Shown here: positions 49,876 through 57,874 of the stretch, piece by piece
How the letters are laid out: each line of letters opens with the position of its first letter
Numbering within the stretch: position 1 is the first letter of the stretch
Program-made: the position numbers and the translations under genes
The notes under the pieces: generated by a model
What the model was told of the DNA's origin: nothing
The model's database searches: none
What the model saw: only the letters and a program-made list of their open reading frames with translations
Assembly (NCBI GenBank): GCA_012970285.1
Contig: JIBW01000006.1
Span: forward strand, 496,001 to 560,000
DNA from: Bacillaceae bacterium JMAK1
GTDB lineage: Bacteria; Bacillota; Bacilli; Bacillales; Marinococcaceae
Direction of reading: 5' to 3'
Length of the DNA: 64,000 bases

Positions 49876-50954
49876 AGTGTTAATTGGGGGTGCATCAATT
49901 TCAGATTCACTGTCTTCTTTAAGAAATACAGTGCATAGTTGAGTTCGCCAAGGTCTTCATAGTACCGTGATATGAAAACGGTCGTATCATAATACACACG
50001 CTCAAGACCAGGTACAGATAAGAGCTTAAGTCCTTCTTCCACATATATATGATCCTTATAATCATGCAACCCACGCAAAATTAAACAGATCGCAAGTAGG
50101 TTCTCATAATTGTTCGCTTTTGCCTCATATTCTGCATGGTTTAATAATAAACGAGCATGATGGTCTTGCTCCAAAAAGAAGTACGTTACAGCTAGTAGTA
50201 TTTTCGATTGGACACCATCAATCGTTGTAGCGTACTCATCATCACTAATCGCGCGTTCAAAATACTTAAGAGCATCCTCATATTCCATAGCCTTCATAGC
50301 GTGTAAACCTGAGACGGCTAATACTCTGGGCTTCAAGTCACCCAGATACTCTTCAACACGTAAAACCTCAGCGACTAACTCGCTTGCTCTCTGTGTCTCC
50401 CCTAGCCAGTTCTCTACATCAGATAAGTAAATCTTACAACTCGCTTGAGCACGCTCATAACCATACTGTTGCTCATATAGCGCTAACGCTTTTGTTAACT
50501 GAAGATGAGCTTCTCCATACAAATGGAGGGAATAGCAGGCACGTCCAAACCGAAAGAAAAACTCTGCACGTTCAGCCGGATCATCAATTTCATTTATCAT
50601 ATCTTCTGCACTGGAGAAATATTTAAATGCATTTCGATAATCCTTACTCTCCATAAGTGATTCCGCATGAAGATAATACGAAAAAAAATCTAATAGACAA
50701 TCCATTTCATCTGTTGGTTGAGGAGCATTGCTATAGTACGGAAGATTTAGCCAACGCTCATCGAGAAACTTATCGTGCTTAAAAGAAACAAGCTGATAAA
50801 ACGTAACGACCTTATGATCTGGGAGCATCTGCTCAAGCATTCCAGAAACTTTATCTTTCAACTGGACCGCCAGTTCACGATGATTGCGCTTTACCGCTTC
50901 ATACCAGAGGTTAATTTCACCTCCAACCGTTGCCGGCGAATATTCATGCAACAT
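49869..50954 (-). CDS. Rap-family TPR protein (response-regulator phosphatase-like)
   Basis: The 361-residue product starts at ATG 50952-50954, eight bases after GGAGGG. It is all-helical with TPR-like repeats (SKDYRNAFKYFSSAEDMI, HLYGEAHLQLTKALALYEQQ, MEYEDALKYFERAISDDE and ELNYALYFLKKTVNLK). A short N-terminal three-helix segment (GEINLWYEAVKRNHRELAVQ) matches the catalytic bundle of Rap proteins, which dephosphorylate Spo0F~P or bind ComA. No phr signal-peptide gene follows; a terminator and the MFS gene lie immediately downstream. The target is unknown. Confidence 0.82.
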   Translation of the reverse strand: MLHEYSPATVGGEINLWYEAVKRNHRELAVQLKDKVSGMLEQMLPDHKVVTFYQLVSFKHDKFLDERWLNLPYYSNAPQPTDEMDCLLDFFSYYLHAESLMESKDYRNAFKYFSSAEDMINEIDDPAERAEFFFRFGRACYSLHLYGEAHLQLTKALALYEQQYGYERAQASCKIYLSDVENWLGETQRASELVAEVLRVEEYLGDLKPRVLAVSGLHAMKAMEYEDALKYFERAISDDEYATTIDGVQSKILLAVTYFFLEQDHHARLLLNHAEYEAKANNYENLLAICLILRGLHDYKDHIYVEEGLKLLSVPGLERVYYDTTVFISRYYEDLGELNYALYFLKKTVNLKLMHPQLTLT

Positions 50955-51034
50955 TGATGTACCCTCCATGCCACAAATGTTTAGAATATTATAACACACA
51001 GAGAGTATACACCCGTATTAAAACCTCGATTTAT

Positions 51035-52324
51035 TTATTGCAATTGTTCGACATATCTTTTCAAAACTTTTACACCTGCTACACAATCTGCTAGCGATGT
51101 CCATTCTTCTGGGTGGTGACTGATCCCTTTCACGCTTCGTACAAAGATCATAGCCATCGGCATTTTTATGCCCATCAACATGGCATCATGACCCGCTCCA
51201 CTTGGAATCTCGATCGATTTATAGCCTTCTGTTTCTATGACCGAATGCAGTCGATCTTTCGTTTCTTGTGATACTGGAACAGGCGCCACATTAATCGTTT
51301 CTTCACACTCTAAAGACACATTCCATTCCTTAGCAATTATGCTAGCGGTCTCTTTAATTTCTTCAAACAACAAGTCTCTAGTCGGAGCTGTAATATCTCT
51401 TACATCGACAACGAGTGTTACTTTACCCGGAATGACGTTCGCGCCATTCGGTTCAACCGTTAACTTCCCTACAGTTGCCACTGCTGTCTCACTATGACGT
51501 ATCGGTAAGGAGGCAACTGAATGGACGAGCTGAGACGCTGCCACGAGCGCATCTTGCCTTTGATTCATCGCTGTATTACCTGCGTGTCCTGCCACTCCTG
51601 TGAATGTCATCTTCCAATACCTCGGTCCAGCAATACCCGAGACAACACCTACTGGGAGGTTGTGCTCTTCTAATACTTTCCCTTGTTCGATATGTAACTC
51701 AATGTAGTCACTTCCGATTGGGAACTCACGCTTTGCTTTTGTAAAGGTTTGTGCATCTAGTTGAATAGCTGATAACACTTCCTCAAATGAATTACCATTG
51801 GCATCACGCAGTGTCATCTGTTGATCAAGATCTACAGCACCAGTCATCGCACGACTTCCTGTTAACCCACTGTTAAATCGACTACCTTCTTCATCAGTAA
51901 AAATAACGACTTCATATGAACGTTTCGGTATATACCCTTCCGTTGCCCAAGCTTCAACTACTTCCAAAGAAGATAGCACACCTAATGGACCGTCAAAATG
52001 CCCTCCGTTTGGAACACTATCAACGTGCGAACCACTAATTACAGGTGGTAACGATGAATCGCTTCCTTCTAATCTAGCAATGACATTGCCAGCCTCATCT
52101 GAGCGTACGGTCATTCCTGCATGTTCCATCCAGCCCATAACAAGTTTTTTTGCTAGCTTTTCCCCTTCTGAAAAGCCGACGCGATCACTCCCACCATCAG
52201 CGGTTAAACCAATTGCTGCAATCTCACTCAGTCGTTTTGCAAGTCGTTCACCTCGAACACCGAGAGCATCTTGGCTCTCAGCGTATTCAGATAATAAACG
52301 GTTATACAATTGCTCATACATCAC
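51035..52324 (-). CDS. M20-family N-carbamoyl-L-amino-acid / allantoate amidohydrolase
   Basis: This 429-residue enzyme has the M20 di-metal motifs: SGSHVDSVPNGGHFDGPLGV with ligand His/Asp (about 98-117), FTDEEGSRFNSGLTGSRA with Glu residues (about 142-159), ELHIEQGKVLEE and the late GAGHDAMLM. This arrangement is that of hydantoinase/carbamoylase (AtzC/AllC/HyuC) enzymes. It starts at GTG 52324, or ATG three bases later. Downstream of ferredoxin on the same strand; no hydantoinase is visible, so substrate choice is open. Confidence 0.88.
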   Translation of the reverse strand: MMYEQLYNRLLSEYAESQDALGVRGERLAKRLSEIAAIGLTADGGSDRVGFSEGEKLAKKLVMGWMEHAGMTVRSDEAGNVIARLEGSDSSLPPVISGSHVDSVPNGGHFDGPLGVLSSLEVVEAWATEGYIPKRSYEVVIFTDEEGSRFNSGLTGSRAMTGAVDLDQQMTLRDANGNSFEEVLSAIQLDAQTFTKAKREFPIGSDYIELHIEQGKVLEEHNLPVGVVSGIAGPRYWKMTFTGVAGHAGNTAMNQRQDALVAASQLVHSVASLPIRHSETAVATVGKLTVEPNGANVIPGKVTLVVDVRDITAPTRDLLFEEIKETASIIAKEWNVSLECEETINVAPVPVSQETKDRLHSVIETEGYKSIEIPSGAGHDAMLMGIKMPMAMIFVRSVKGISHHPEEWTSLADCVAGVKVLKRYVEQLQ

Positions 52325-52362
52325 TATTTCAACTCCCTATATTCTTCGGTATTACCTCTAAG

Positions 52363-52686
52363 TCACTCTGTAGGACGTGGACCAGCATCTAGATCTTCGA
52401 CACTCGCTAGACGGATGGGATTTACTGTTAAATCTGACTCGACCCTAATTTGGCAAGACAAACGAATGGCTTCATCGTCTACTCCTCTTCGCTTGCGAGC
52501 ATCCATTTCAGGTTGCTCCATTAGCCCTGGATCACCACTAATAATTTCACAACGACATGTCGTGCATTTTGCGTTCCCACCGCAACGATGCAAAATATCC
52601 ACGCCGTTATCTTCTAGAGCCAATACTAACTTTGTTCCTGCTTCTACTTGAAAGCTCCCTTTATCTTTTACCGTAACTGTTGGCAA
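52363..52686 (-). CDS. 2Fe-2S ferredoxin
   Basis: This 107-residue protein shows the plant/adrenodoxin-type cluster pattern Cys35-x5-Cys41-x2-Cys44 with Cys78 later (RCGGNAKCTTC and RLSCQI). The ubiquitin-like beta-grasp start PTVTVKDKGSFQVEAG agrees. It starts at TTG 52684-52686, nine bases after AGGGG. It would carry electrons for an oxygenase or reductase. No partner enzyme is adjacent; the carbamoylase-type gene follows by 38 bp. Confidence 0.88.
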   Translation of the reverse strand: MPTVTVKDKGSFQVEAGTKLVLALEDNGVDILHRCGGNAKCTTCRCEIISGDPGLMEQPEMDARKRRGVDDEAIRLSCQIRVESDLTVNPIRLASVEDLDAGPRPTE

Positions 52687-52760
52687 TCAAATCATCCCCT
52701 TTTTATGTATAGGAAAAATTCTATCATTAGATCAAAACATTGTATAACCGTTCTTTACCC

Positions 52761-53768
52761 TTATTGCTCTAATTTCATATCACCAAATTTAATTAAGCGC
52801 ATCTTACGCATAAGTTCTGAAAGGAAAAATGCGAGCATAGCAGGTAATACAAAGTGAAACAGCAAAATGAGAATAAACACATCCATCGTGAATCCCATTG
52901 ATGTTAATGTCATGATTTGTCCAACAAACCCACTCGTCCCCATCCCAGCACCTTCTGCATTGTTAATCATTCCAAAATATATGATAGCAATTGGTGCTAG
53001 CAGGACCCCTGTGACGGTTGGCGGCACTAAGATCCACGGGTTTTTAACGATGTTCGGTACTTGCAGCATTGATGTCCCGATTCCCATCGAAATGAGCCCG
53101 CTCGTTCGATTTTCACGAAAACTACTTACAGCAAAACCAATCATCTGTGCGCAACATCCGATCGTGGCAGCTCCAGCAGCCAGTCCATTTAAATCAATCA
53201 TAATCGCAATTGCCGCACTTGAAATCGGTGCTGTAAGTGCCAACCCCATAAGCCCAGCCACGATCATACTCATAATTAATGGTTCCTGTTCTGTGGCCCA
53301 ATTAATAAGACCGCCAAACTCTCGCATAGCCGAATCAATAGGAGGACCAATTAACACAGCCACTGTATACCCGACCGCTACTGTCACAAAAGGCGTAAGT
53401 AAAATATCGAACTTCGTTTCCTTGCTTACGATCTTCCCGCATTCTACCGCAAGAACTGAAGCTAAAAACGCCCCGGCAGGGCCTCCTAGTTCAACACCTG
53501 CTGCTCCACTAACAATCGCTGCAAACAATACGAGTGGCGGTGCACCAAGGCCATAAGCGACTGCAGCTCCAATTGCTGGACCTAACAGTCCCATCGCAAG
53601 CGTCCCCATATCAACGAGGAATTCAATGCCAAGTTGGTTTCCAAGCGTCTGGATGATCAACCCAATTAATAGTGACGCAAACAACCCAAGAGTCATATAA
53701 CTAAAAGCTGTAATAATGTACGTACGCCAAGAAAGGTCAATCCCTTTTCTTTTTAAAAACGCCCGCAT
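52761..53768 (-). CDS. PTS EIIC-like membrane protein (PTS_EIIC_2 family)
   Basis: This 335-residue protein has eight to ten membrane segments. The GPAIGAAVAYGLGAPPLVLFAAIVSG region and GGPAGAFLASVLAVECGKIVSKETKFDI stretch (cited by motif start) match the stand-alone EIIC-like proteins of PTS_EIIC_2. No EIIA or EIIB gene is nearby, and such proteins may be sensors or transporters outside the PTS. ATG 53766-53768 is preferred; the upstream ATG lacks a ribosome site. The substrate is unknown. Confidence 0.8.
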   Translation of the reverse strand: MRAFLKRKGIDLSWRTYIITAFSYMTLGLFASLLIGLIIQTLGNQLGIEFLVDMGTLAMGLLGPAIGAAVAYGLGAPPLVLFAAIVSGAAGVELGGPAGAFLASVLAVECGKIVSKETKFDILLTPFVTVAVGYTVAVLIGPPIDSAMREFGGLINWATEQEPLIMSMIVAGLMGLALTAPISSAAIAIMIDLNGLAAGAATIGCCAQMIGFAVSSFRENRTSGLISMGIGTSMLQVPNIVKNPWILVPPTVTGVLLAPIAIIYFGMINNAEGAGMGTSGFVGQIMTLTSMGFTMDVFILILLFHFVLPAMLAFFLSELMRKMRLIKFGDMKLEQ

Positions 53769-54016
53769 AATCTCATTACTTCCTTTCCAAATAGCTATTC
53801 TTTTCTCTATCATAACGAAAAGTTCAATAGACTATTATATAAATTTGTTAAATATTTCACAAAGTAGCTAATTAATCGTCGGTCTATTCACTTATGAGAC
53901 GTGTACATTCATCACATACTACGAATTAGAAACGCATTAGTAAGCCTTAAACGACGATTCATAACGGTTTATCTGTTATGGTCTACACCATAAGCATTAA
54001 ACGAGGAGGCTACAAA

Positions 54017-54298
54017 ATGATACACATTAAGTTAGATGACACCCATATAGAAGCCATTAACTGGACAGAAGACGCTCGGTCTATTCATTTTACATTCCAC
54101 GTGCATTCAAATGATTATCATGCTGTGACGACACTTTTATATCGCCAACGTTTTCTCGTTACAATTGCCGATGAAAATCGTTCATTCAATGGGAGCATCA
54201 TAAATTATTCAACGTCAATTACGAACTTATACGAACCCGACCAAGTCGGTACATTTTCACTTACACTGCAGAAAGAGGGAGATGTTCATGAAGCTTAG
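54017..54298 (+). CDS. DUF3219 family protein (YkvR-like)
   Basis: This 93-residue protein starts at ATG 54017, seven bases after GAGGAGG. It has the DUF3219 hallmarks: FHVHSNDYHAVTTLLYRQRF in the middle and INYSTSITNLYEPDQVGTFS towards the end, as in Bacillus YkvR. The function of the family is unknown; it is a small soluble beta-rich protein. Its 3' end overlaps the next gene by 11 bp, so they form an operon. Confidence 0.85.
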   Translation: MIHIKLDDTHIEAINWTEDARSIHFTFHVHSNDYHAVTTLLYRQRFLVTIADENRSFNGSIINYSTSITNLYEPDQVGTFSLTLQKEGDVHEA

Positions 54299-55277
54299 CG
54301 TGCTAGATAGCTCACCTATTGCGGCTGGGAAAACATCACAAGATGCTCTTTTAGACTCTGCCACGCTAGCGCAAGCTGTCGAACAACTAGGATATACACG
54401 CTTTTGGTTAACAGAGCACCATGATTTGAATGGACTAGCCTCTTCAACACCAGAAGTGTTGCTCGCCTGGATTGGCAGCAAAACGTCTCACATCCGTTTA
54501 GGCACTGGCGCAATCCTCTTGCCACACTATAAGCCGTTTAAAGTTGCAGAAATCCATCATACGCTCGCTACACTCTTTCCAGATCGAATTGATATCGGTC
54601 TTGGCCGTGCTCCAGGCGGAAGTGCCGAAATAACCAATGCACTTAATGACAACTTCTTACAAGCTGTTTATAAAATGCCGGATCTCGTTCAAGAATTACT
54701 AGCGTACATTGATCAAACCGTTACACACATTCAAGCATCCCCCGTACCAAGCACACCACCTTCAACTTGGCTTCTTGGAACGAGCAAAAAAAGTGCAAAA
54801 CTGGCTGCTGAAATGGGGATGAGTTACGCTTTTGGTCAATGGATGAGCGATACAGATGGAGCGGAAGCAATCACTCTTTATGATGAACAGTTTACACCTC
54901 GCACAGAAGGTTCACATGCAGAATCAATGATCACAATAGCTGCCCTTTGTGCTGAAACGAATAAAAAAGCGATGCTCCTTGCAAAAAGCCTCTTCCTTTG
55001 GCAACAACAAGTCAATAACGGTCGTGGGGACGATGGCATCCCTTCAATTCAAGTCGCTCGTCAATATACGTTCGAAACCGATGAACAAACAAAGTTCGAA
55101 GAATATGTGCAGAAAATGATTGTCGGTGAACCTTCTGTTGTCGCAAAAAAAATTGCTGAACTTCCAACTGAAGAAGTTATGATTCACTCTCCCGCTCATG
55201 ACGTTAATGATCGCATCCACTCCTACAAATTGATTGCAGATGCTATGAATGACTTATCCTTACCCCGTCTAAACTAG
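54288..55277 (+). CDS. LLM-class (luciferase-like) flavin oxidoreductase
   Basis: The 329-residue product starts at ATG 54288, after GAGGGAG. The luciferase-like monooxygenase fold is shown by LSVLDSSPIAAGKTSQDALL, RFWLTEHHDL with the flavin-site His pair, IRLGTGAILLPHYKPFKVAE, and the phosphate-loop RIDIGLGRAPGG. It is in the YvbT/YwcH group of Bacillus FMN-dependent oxidoreductases, whose substrates are mostly unknown. It is co-transcribed with the YkvR-like gene. Confidence 0.9.
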   Translation: MKLSVLDSSPIAAGKTSQDALLDSATLAQAVEQLGYTRFWLTEHHDLNGLASSTPEVLLAWIGSKTSHIRLGTGAILLPHYKPFKVAEIHHTLATLFPDRIDIGLGRAPGGSAEITNALNDNFLQAVYKMPDLVQELLAYIDQTVTHIQASPVPSTPPSTWLLGTSKKSAKLAAEMGMSYAFGQWMSDTDGAEAITLYDEQFTPRTEGSHAESMITIAALCAETNKKAMLLAKSLFLWQQQVNNGRGDDGIPSIQVARQYTFETDEQTKFEEYVQKMIVGEPSVVAKKIAELPTEEVMIHSPAHDVNDRIHSYKLIADAMNDLSLPRLN

Positions 55278-55328
55278 GAACTATAGCCATATCATTAACA
55301 AACGATACTCTGTGGCGAGGGGGATGAG

Positions 55329-56231
55329 ATGAAAAAAACGTATCTAATCTTTGGGGGAATAATAGCAACACTCACCTTGTGTGTTGCTATATTTCTCTTC
55401 TATTCCTACGGCGCACTCACTAAAACGACTGACGATATTTACCGCCCTATCGAACGAACTCATCCTTCCGTCCACCGCCCAGAACCCGCTCTTGTTGAAG
55501 AGCATGACCCCATTTCGTTTTTACTCCTCGGCTTAGATGCTGAGGATGAATCATTAGGGAGAACAGATACGCTAATCGTTGCCACAGTCAATCAGACAAA
55601 ATCCTCCATTCAAATGCTCAGCATTCCAAGAGACACTCGCACAGAAATTATCGGTCACAACACCGTCGATAAAATCAACCATGCCCACGCGTTCGGCGGA
55701 GCTGATATGACGGTGGAAACGGTGGAAAGCTTACTGGATATACCGATTGATTATGTCGTAACGATTAATATGCAAGGCTTTACAGATCTAATTGACGCCG
55801 TCGATGGGATCACGGTTACCAACTCATTTTCTTTTGAATATGGTGGATTTGAATTTTTAGAAGGTCCAACTGAATTAAGCGGAGAAGAAGCTTTAGCATA
55901 CGTTCGTATGCGCTATGAAGATCCTTTAGGTGATTCAGGGCGCAACATTCGTCAACGGCAAGTCATCGAGAGCTTCCTTAAAGAAGTTGTACAGTTTCAA
56001 TCGCTATCAAAAATAAATGAGATTTTCACTACTGTTCGCCATAACGTTGAAACGAATTTAACACTTAGTGAAATGATCGACTTATTCGCCTATGAACCTT
56101 CCAGGCACCATATTGAACAGCATACATTACAGGGAACTGGAACGTATCAAGATGGAATTTACTATTTACTCGTCTCAGATGAAGAACTTGAAAACCAATC
56201 AAATAAACTAAAACAACATTTAGAACTTTGA
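55329..56231 (+). CDS. LytR-CpsA-Psr (LCP) family protein
   Basis: This 300-residue protein has an N-terminal membrane anchor (LIFGGIIATLTLCVAIFLFY) and an extracytoplasmic LCP domain: ISFLLLGLDAEDE, GRTDTLIVATVN, SIPRDTRTEI with the pyrophosphate-binding Arg residues, KINHAHAFGG, and YVRMRYEDPLGDSGRNIRQR. LCP enzymes attach teichoic acids or other glycopolymers to peptidoglycan. It starts after GAGGGGGATGAG. Regulation and the specific polymer cannot be told. Confidence 0.92.
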   Translation: MKKTYLIFGGIIATLTLCVAIFLFYSYGALTKTTDDIYRPIERTHPSVHRPEPALVEEHDPISFLLLGLDAEDESLGRTDTLIVATVNQTKSSIQMLSIPRDTRTEIIGHNTVDKINHAHAFGGADMTVETVESLLDIPIDYVVTINMQGFTDLIDAVDGITVTNSFSFEYGGFEFLEGPTELSGEEALAYVRMRYEDPLGDSGRNIRQRQVIESFLKEVVQFQSLSKINEIFTTVRHNVETNLTLSEMIDLFAYEPSRHHIEQHTLQGTGTYQDGIYYLLVSDEELENQSNKLKQHLEL

Positions 56232-56294
56232 CCTTTTCTCATTCCCAGCCCAATCAAAATCCCAACAAGGTCGCCCCCATTTACAGATGATTCA

Positions 56295-56303
56295 TGCTAT
56301 AAT
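56295..56303 (+). promoter_or_regulatory. Extended -10 promoter of the CNNM/CorC gene
   Basis: TGCTATAAT at 56295-56303 is a perfect extended -10. It implies transcription from about 56310 and a ~160-nt untranslated leader. Confidence 0.55.
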
Positions 56304-56367
56304 ACTTCTTACTATTTCCTTTGAGGCAGGTGAATGAAGATCTAGAATAATGAGTTGCGCGTTTTTA

Positions 56368-56406
56368 CAGGGGTGATGTTCCTGTTTATTTGTGCATAAC
56401 ATAATT
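56368..56406 (+). promoter_or_regulatory. Hairpin in the CNNM/CorC leader
   Basis: ACAGG and CCTGT form an inner stem around GGTGATGTT, and TGCGC/GTGCA can close it below a U-rich internal loop. Just upstream a GGCAGGTGA-like site precedes a three-codon frame (ATG AAG ATC TAG). No known riboswitch class is matched. Confidence 0.3.
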
Positions 56407-56472
56407 GTCTATTTTGCTGTTCATTATTCAACATCTACAACAACATACTGCATAACAGAGGAGAATGTTTCG

Positions 56473-57783
56473 TTGAGTATAGGGATTAGCGCGACGCTGT
56501 TTGTATTATTATTAATTGCCACTGCTTTTTTCGTGGCTTCAGAATTCTCGATTGTGAGAATTCGAAACAGCCGTCTCGATCAAATGATTGATGAAGGAAG
56601 TAATGTAAAGGCTTCTTTAATGAAAGACACCATAAAGAAGTTGGACGGATACCTTGCCGCATGCCAGCTCGGGATTACGGTTACTGCACTCGGTTTAGGT
56701 TGGTTAGGTGAGCCAGTCGTTGAACGTATTTTACACCCTGTGTTTGAAACTATCGGCGTCTCAGATACACTGATTACACCTTTATCCTTTATTCTAGCTT
56801 TTGCAATCGTGACGTTTTTGCACGTCGTTTTTGGAGAATTGGCACCTAAAACCGCTGCAATCCAGAAGCCTGAAGCGATTGGTTTTTTCTTGTTACGACC
56901 ACTAAGAATCTTTTATAAATTAGCGTATCCAATTATTTTTGTACTCAATGGAGTCGCAAACCGATTTGTACGACTGTTCGGCATACAACCTGCCGCAGAA
57001 CGTGAAGAGGCGCACTCCGAGGAAGAGTTACAAATCTTACTCACCGAAAGTTTAAAGCACGGTGAAATTAATCAAGCAGAATTCGGCTATGTAAACAACA
57101 TCTTCGCCTTTGACGAACGAAAGGCGCATGAGATTATGGTACCTAGAACAGATATGATCTGTCTATCGGTCGACGATTCTTTCAAAGATTCCATGGCGAT
57201 CATTCAAGATACTAGATTTACCCGCTTCCCTATCATTGGTGATAGCAAAGACGAAATGATTGGCTTTATTAACACCAAGCAGTTTCTACTCTTGAATGTT
57301 GAAGAGAATCTCGTCAATTTAAATGAAATCATTCGTCCTGTGTTAACCGTCTCAGATCAAACACCAATTAAGCGTCTACTACGCAAGATGCAGTCAGAAG
57401 GCGCTCACTTAGCAGTTCTGATTGATGAGTACGGTGGTACTTCAGGGATGATTACCATCGAAGATATTCTCGAAGAAATCGTCGGAGACATTCGAGATGA
57501 ATTTGACGAAGAAGAGATTCCAGAGATTGAACAAATTGCTGATTCCCACATTCTTGTCGATGGAATTGCACTCATCGACGACGTAAATGAATTTCTACCG
57601 ACAAAAATTGATGAAGATGAATTTGATACCATTGGCGGTTGGCTTTTCGCTAAAAATCCAAATATCGAAGAAGGCCAACGATGGCGCACCGAGGAACTTG
57701 AAATAAAAGTTCTAAAACGGGACGAATATCGATATCGCAAGCTTGAAATCATTTTCACAGAACAAGCAATTGAACAATCATAA
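56473..57783 (+). CDS. CNNM/HlyC-CorC family transporter (hemolysin family protein)
   Basis: The 436-residue protein starts at TTG 56473, nine bases after GAGGAG. The CNNM (DUF21) membrane domain occupies about 1-190 (ACQLGITVTALGLGWLGEPV). A pair of CBS domains follows (HEIMVPRTDMICLSV, FTRFPIIGDSKDEMIGFINT and HLAVLIDEYGGTSGMITIED). A C-terminal CorC_HlyC domain completes it. Such proteins are linked to Mg2+/Co2+ or Na+ efflux; one Bacillus member confers Mg2+ homeostasis. A long leader precedes it. Confidence 0.9.
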   Translation: MSIGISATLFVLLLIATAFFVASEFSIVRIRNSRLDQMIDEGSNVKASLMKDTIKKLDGYLAACQLGITVTALGLGWLGEPVVERILHPVFETIGVSDTLITPLSFILAFAIVTFLHVVFGELAPKTAAIQKPEAIGFFLLRPLRIFYKLAYPIIFVLNGVANRFVRLFGIQPAAEREEAHSEEELQILLTESLKHGEINQAEFGYVNNIFAFDERKAHEIMVPRTDMICLSVDDSFKDSMAIIQDTRFTRFPIIGDSKDEMIGFINTKQFLLLNVEENLVNLNEIIRPVLTVSDQTPIKRLLRKMQSEGAHLAVLIDEYGGTSGMITIEDILEEIVGDIRDEFDEEEIPEIEQIADSHILVDGIALIDDVNEFLPTKIDEDEFDTIGGWLFAKNPNIEEGQRWRTEELEIKVLKRDEYRYRKLEIIFTEQAIEQS

Positions 57784-57794
57784 ACACACACGAT

Positions 57795-57841
57795 AATAAG
57801 CTCCCTCCCAAAGTGAGAACTTTGGAGGGAGCTTATTTTGT
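57795..57841. terminator. Bidirectional terminator
   Basis: An 18-bp stem with one bulged C (AATAAGCTCCCTCC... and CTTTGGAGGGAGCTTATT) is followed by TTTTGTG. It lies between the CNNM gene and the convergent asparagine synthetase. Confidence 0.85.
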
Positions 57842-57874
57842 GTTGTTACTTACGTGTTTCATTAACTGGGCAAT

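Noticed and set aside
52867-53556. 229-codon plus-strand open frame opposite the EIIC-like gene
   Set aside because: It is a shadow of a membrane-protein gene with typical hydrophobic bias on the other strand, has no ribosome site and matches no family.
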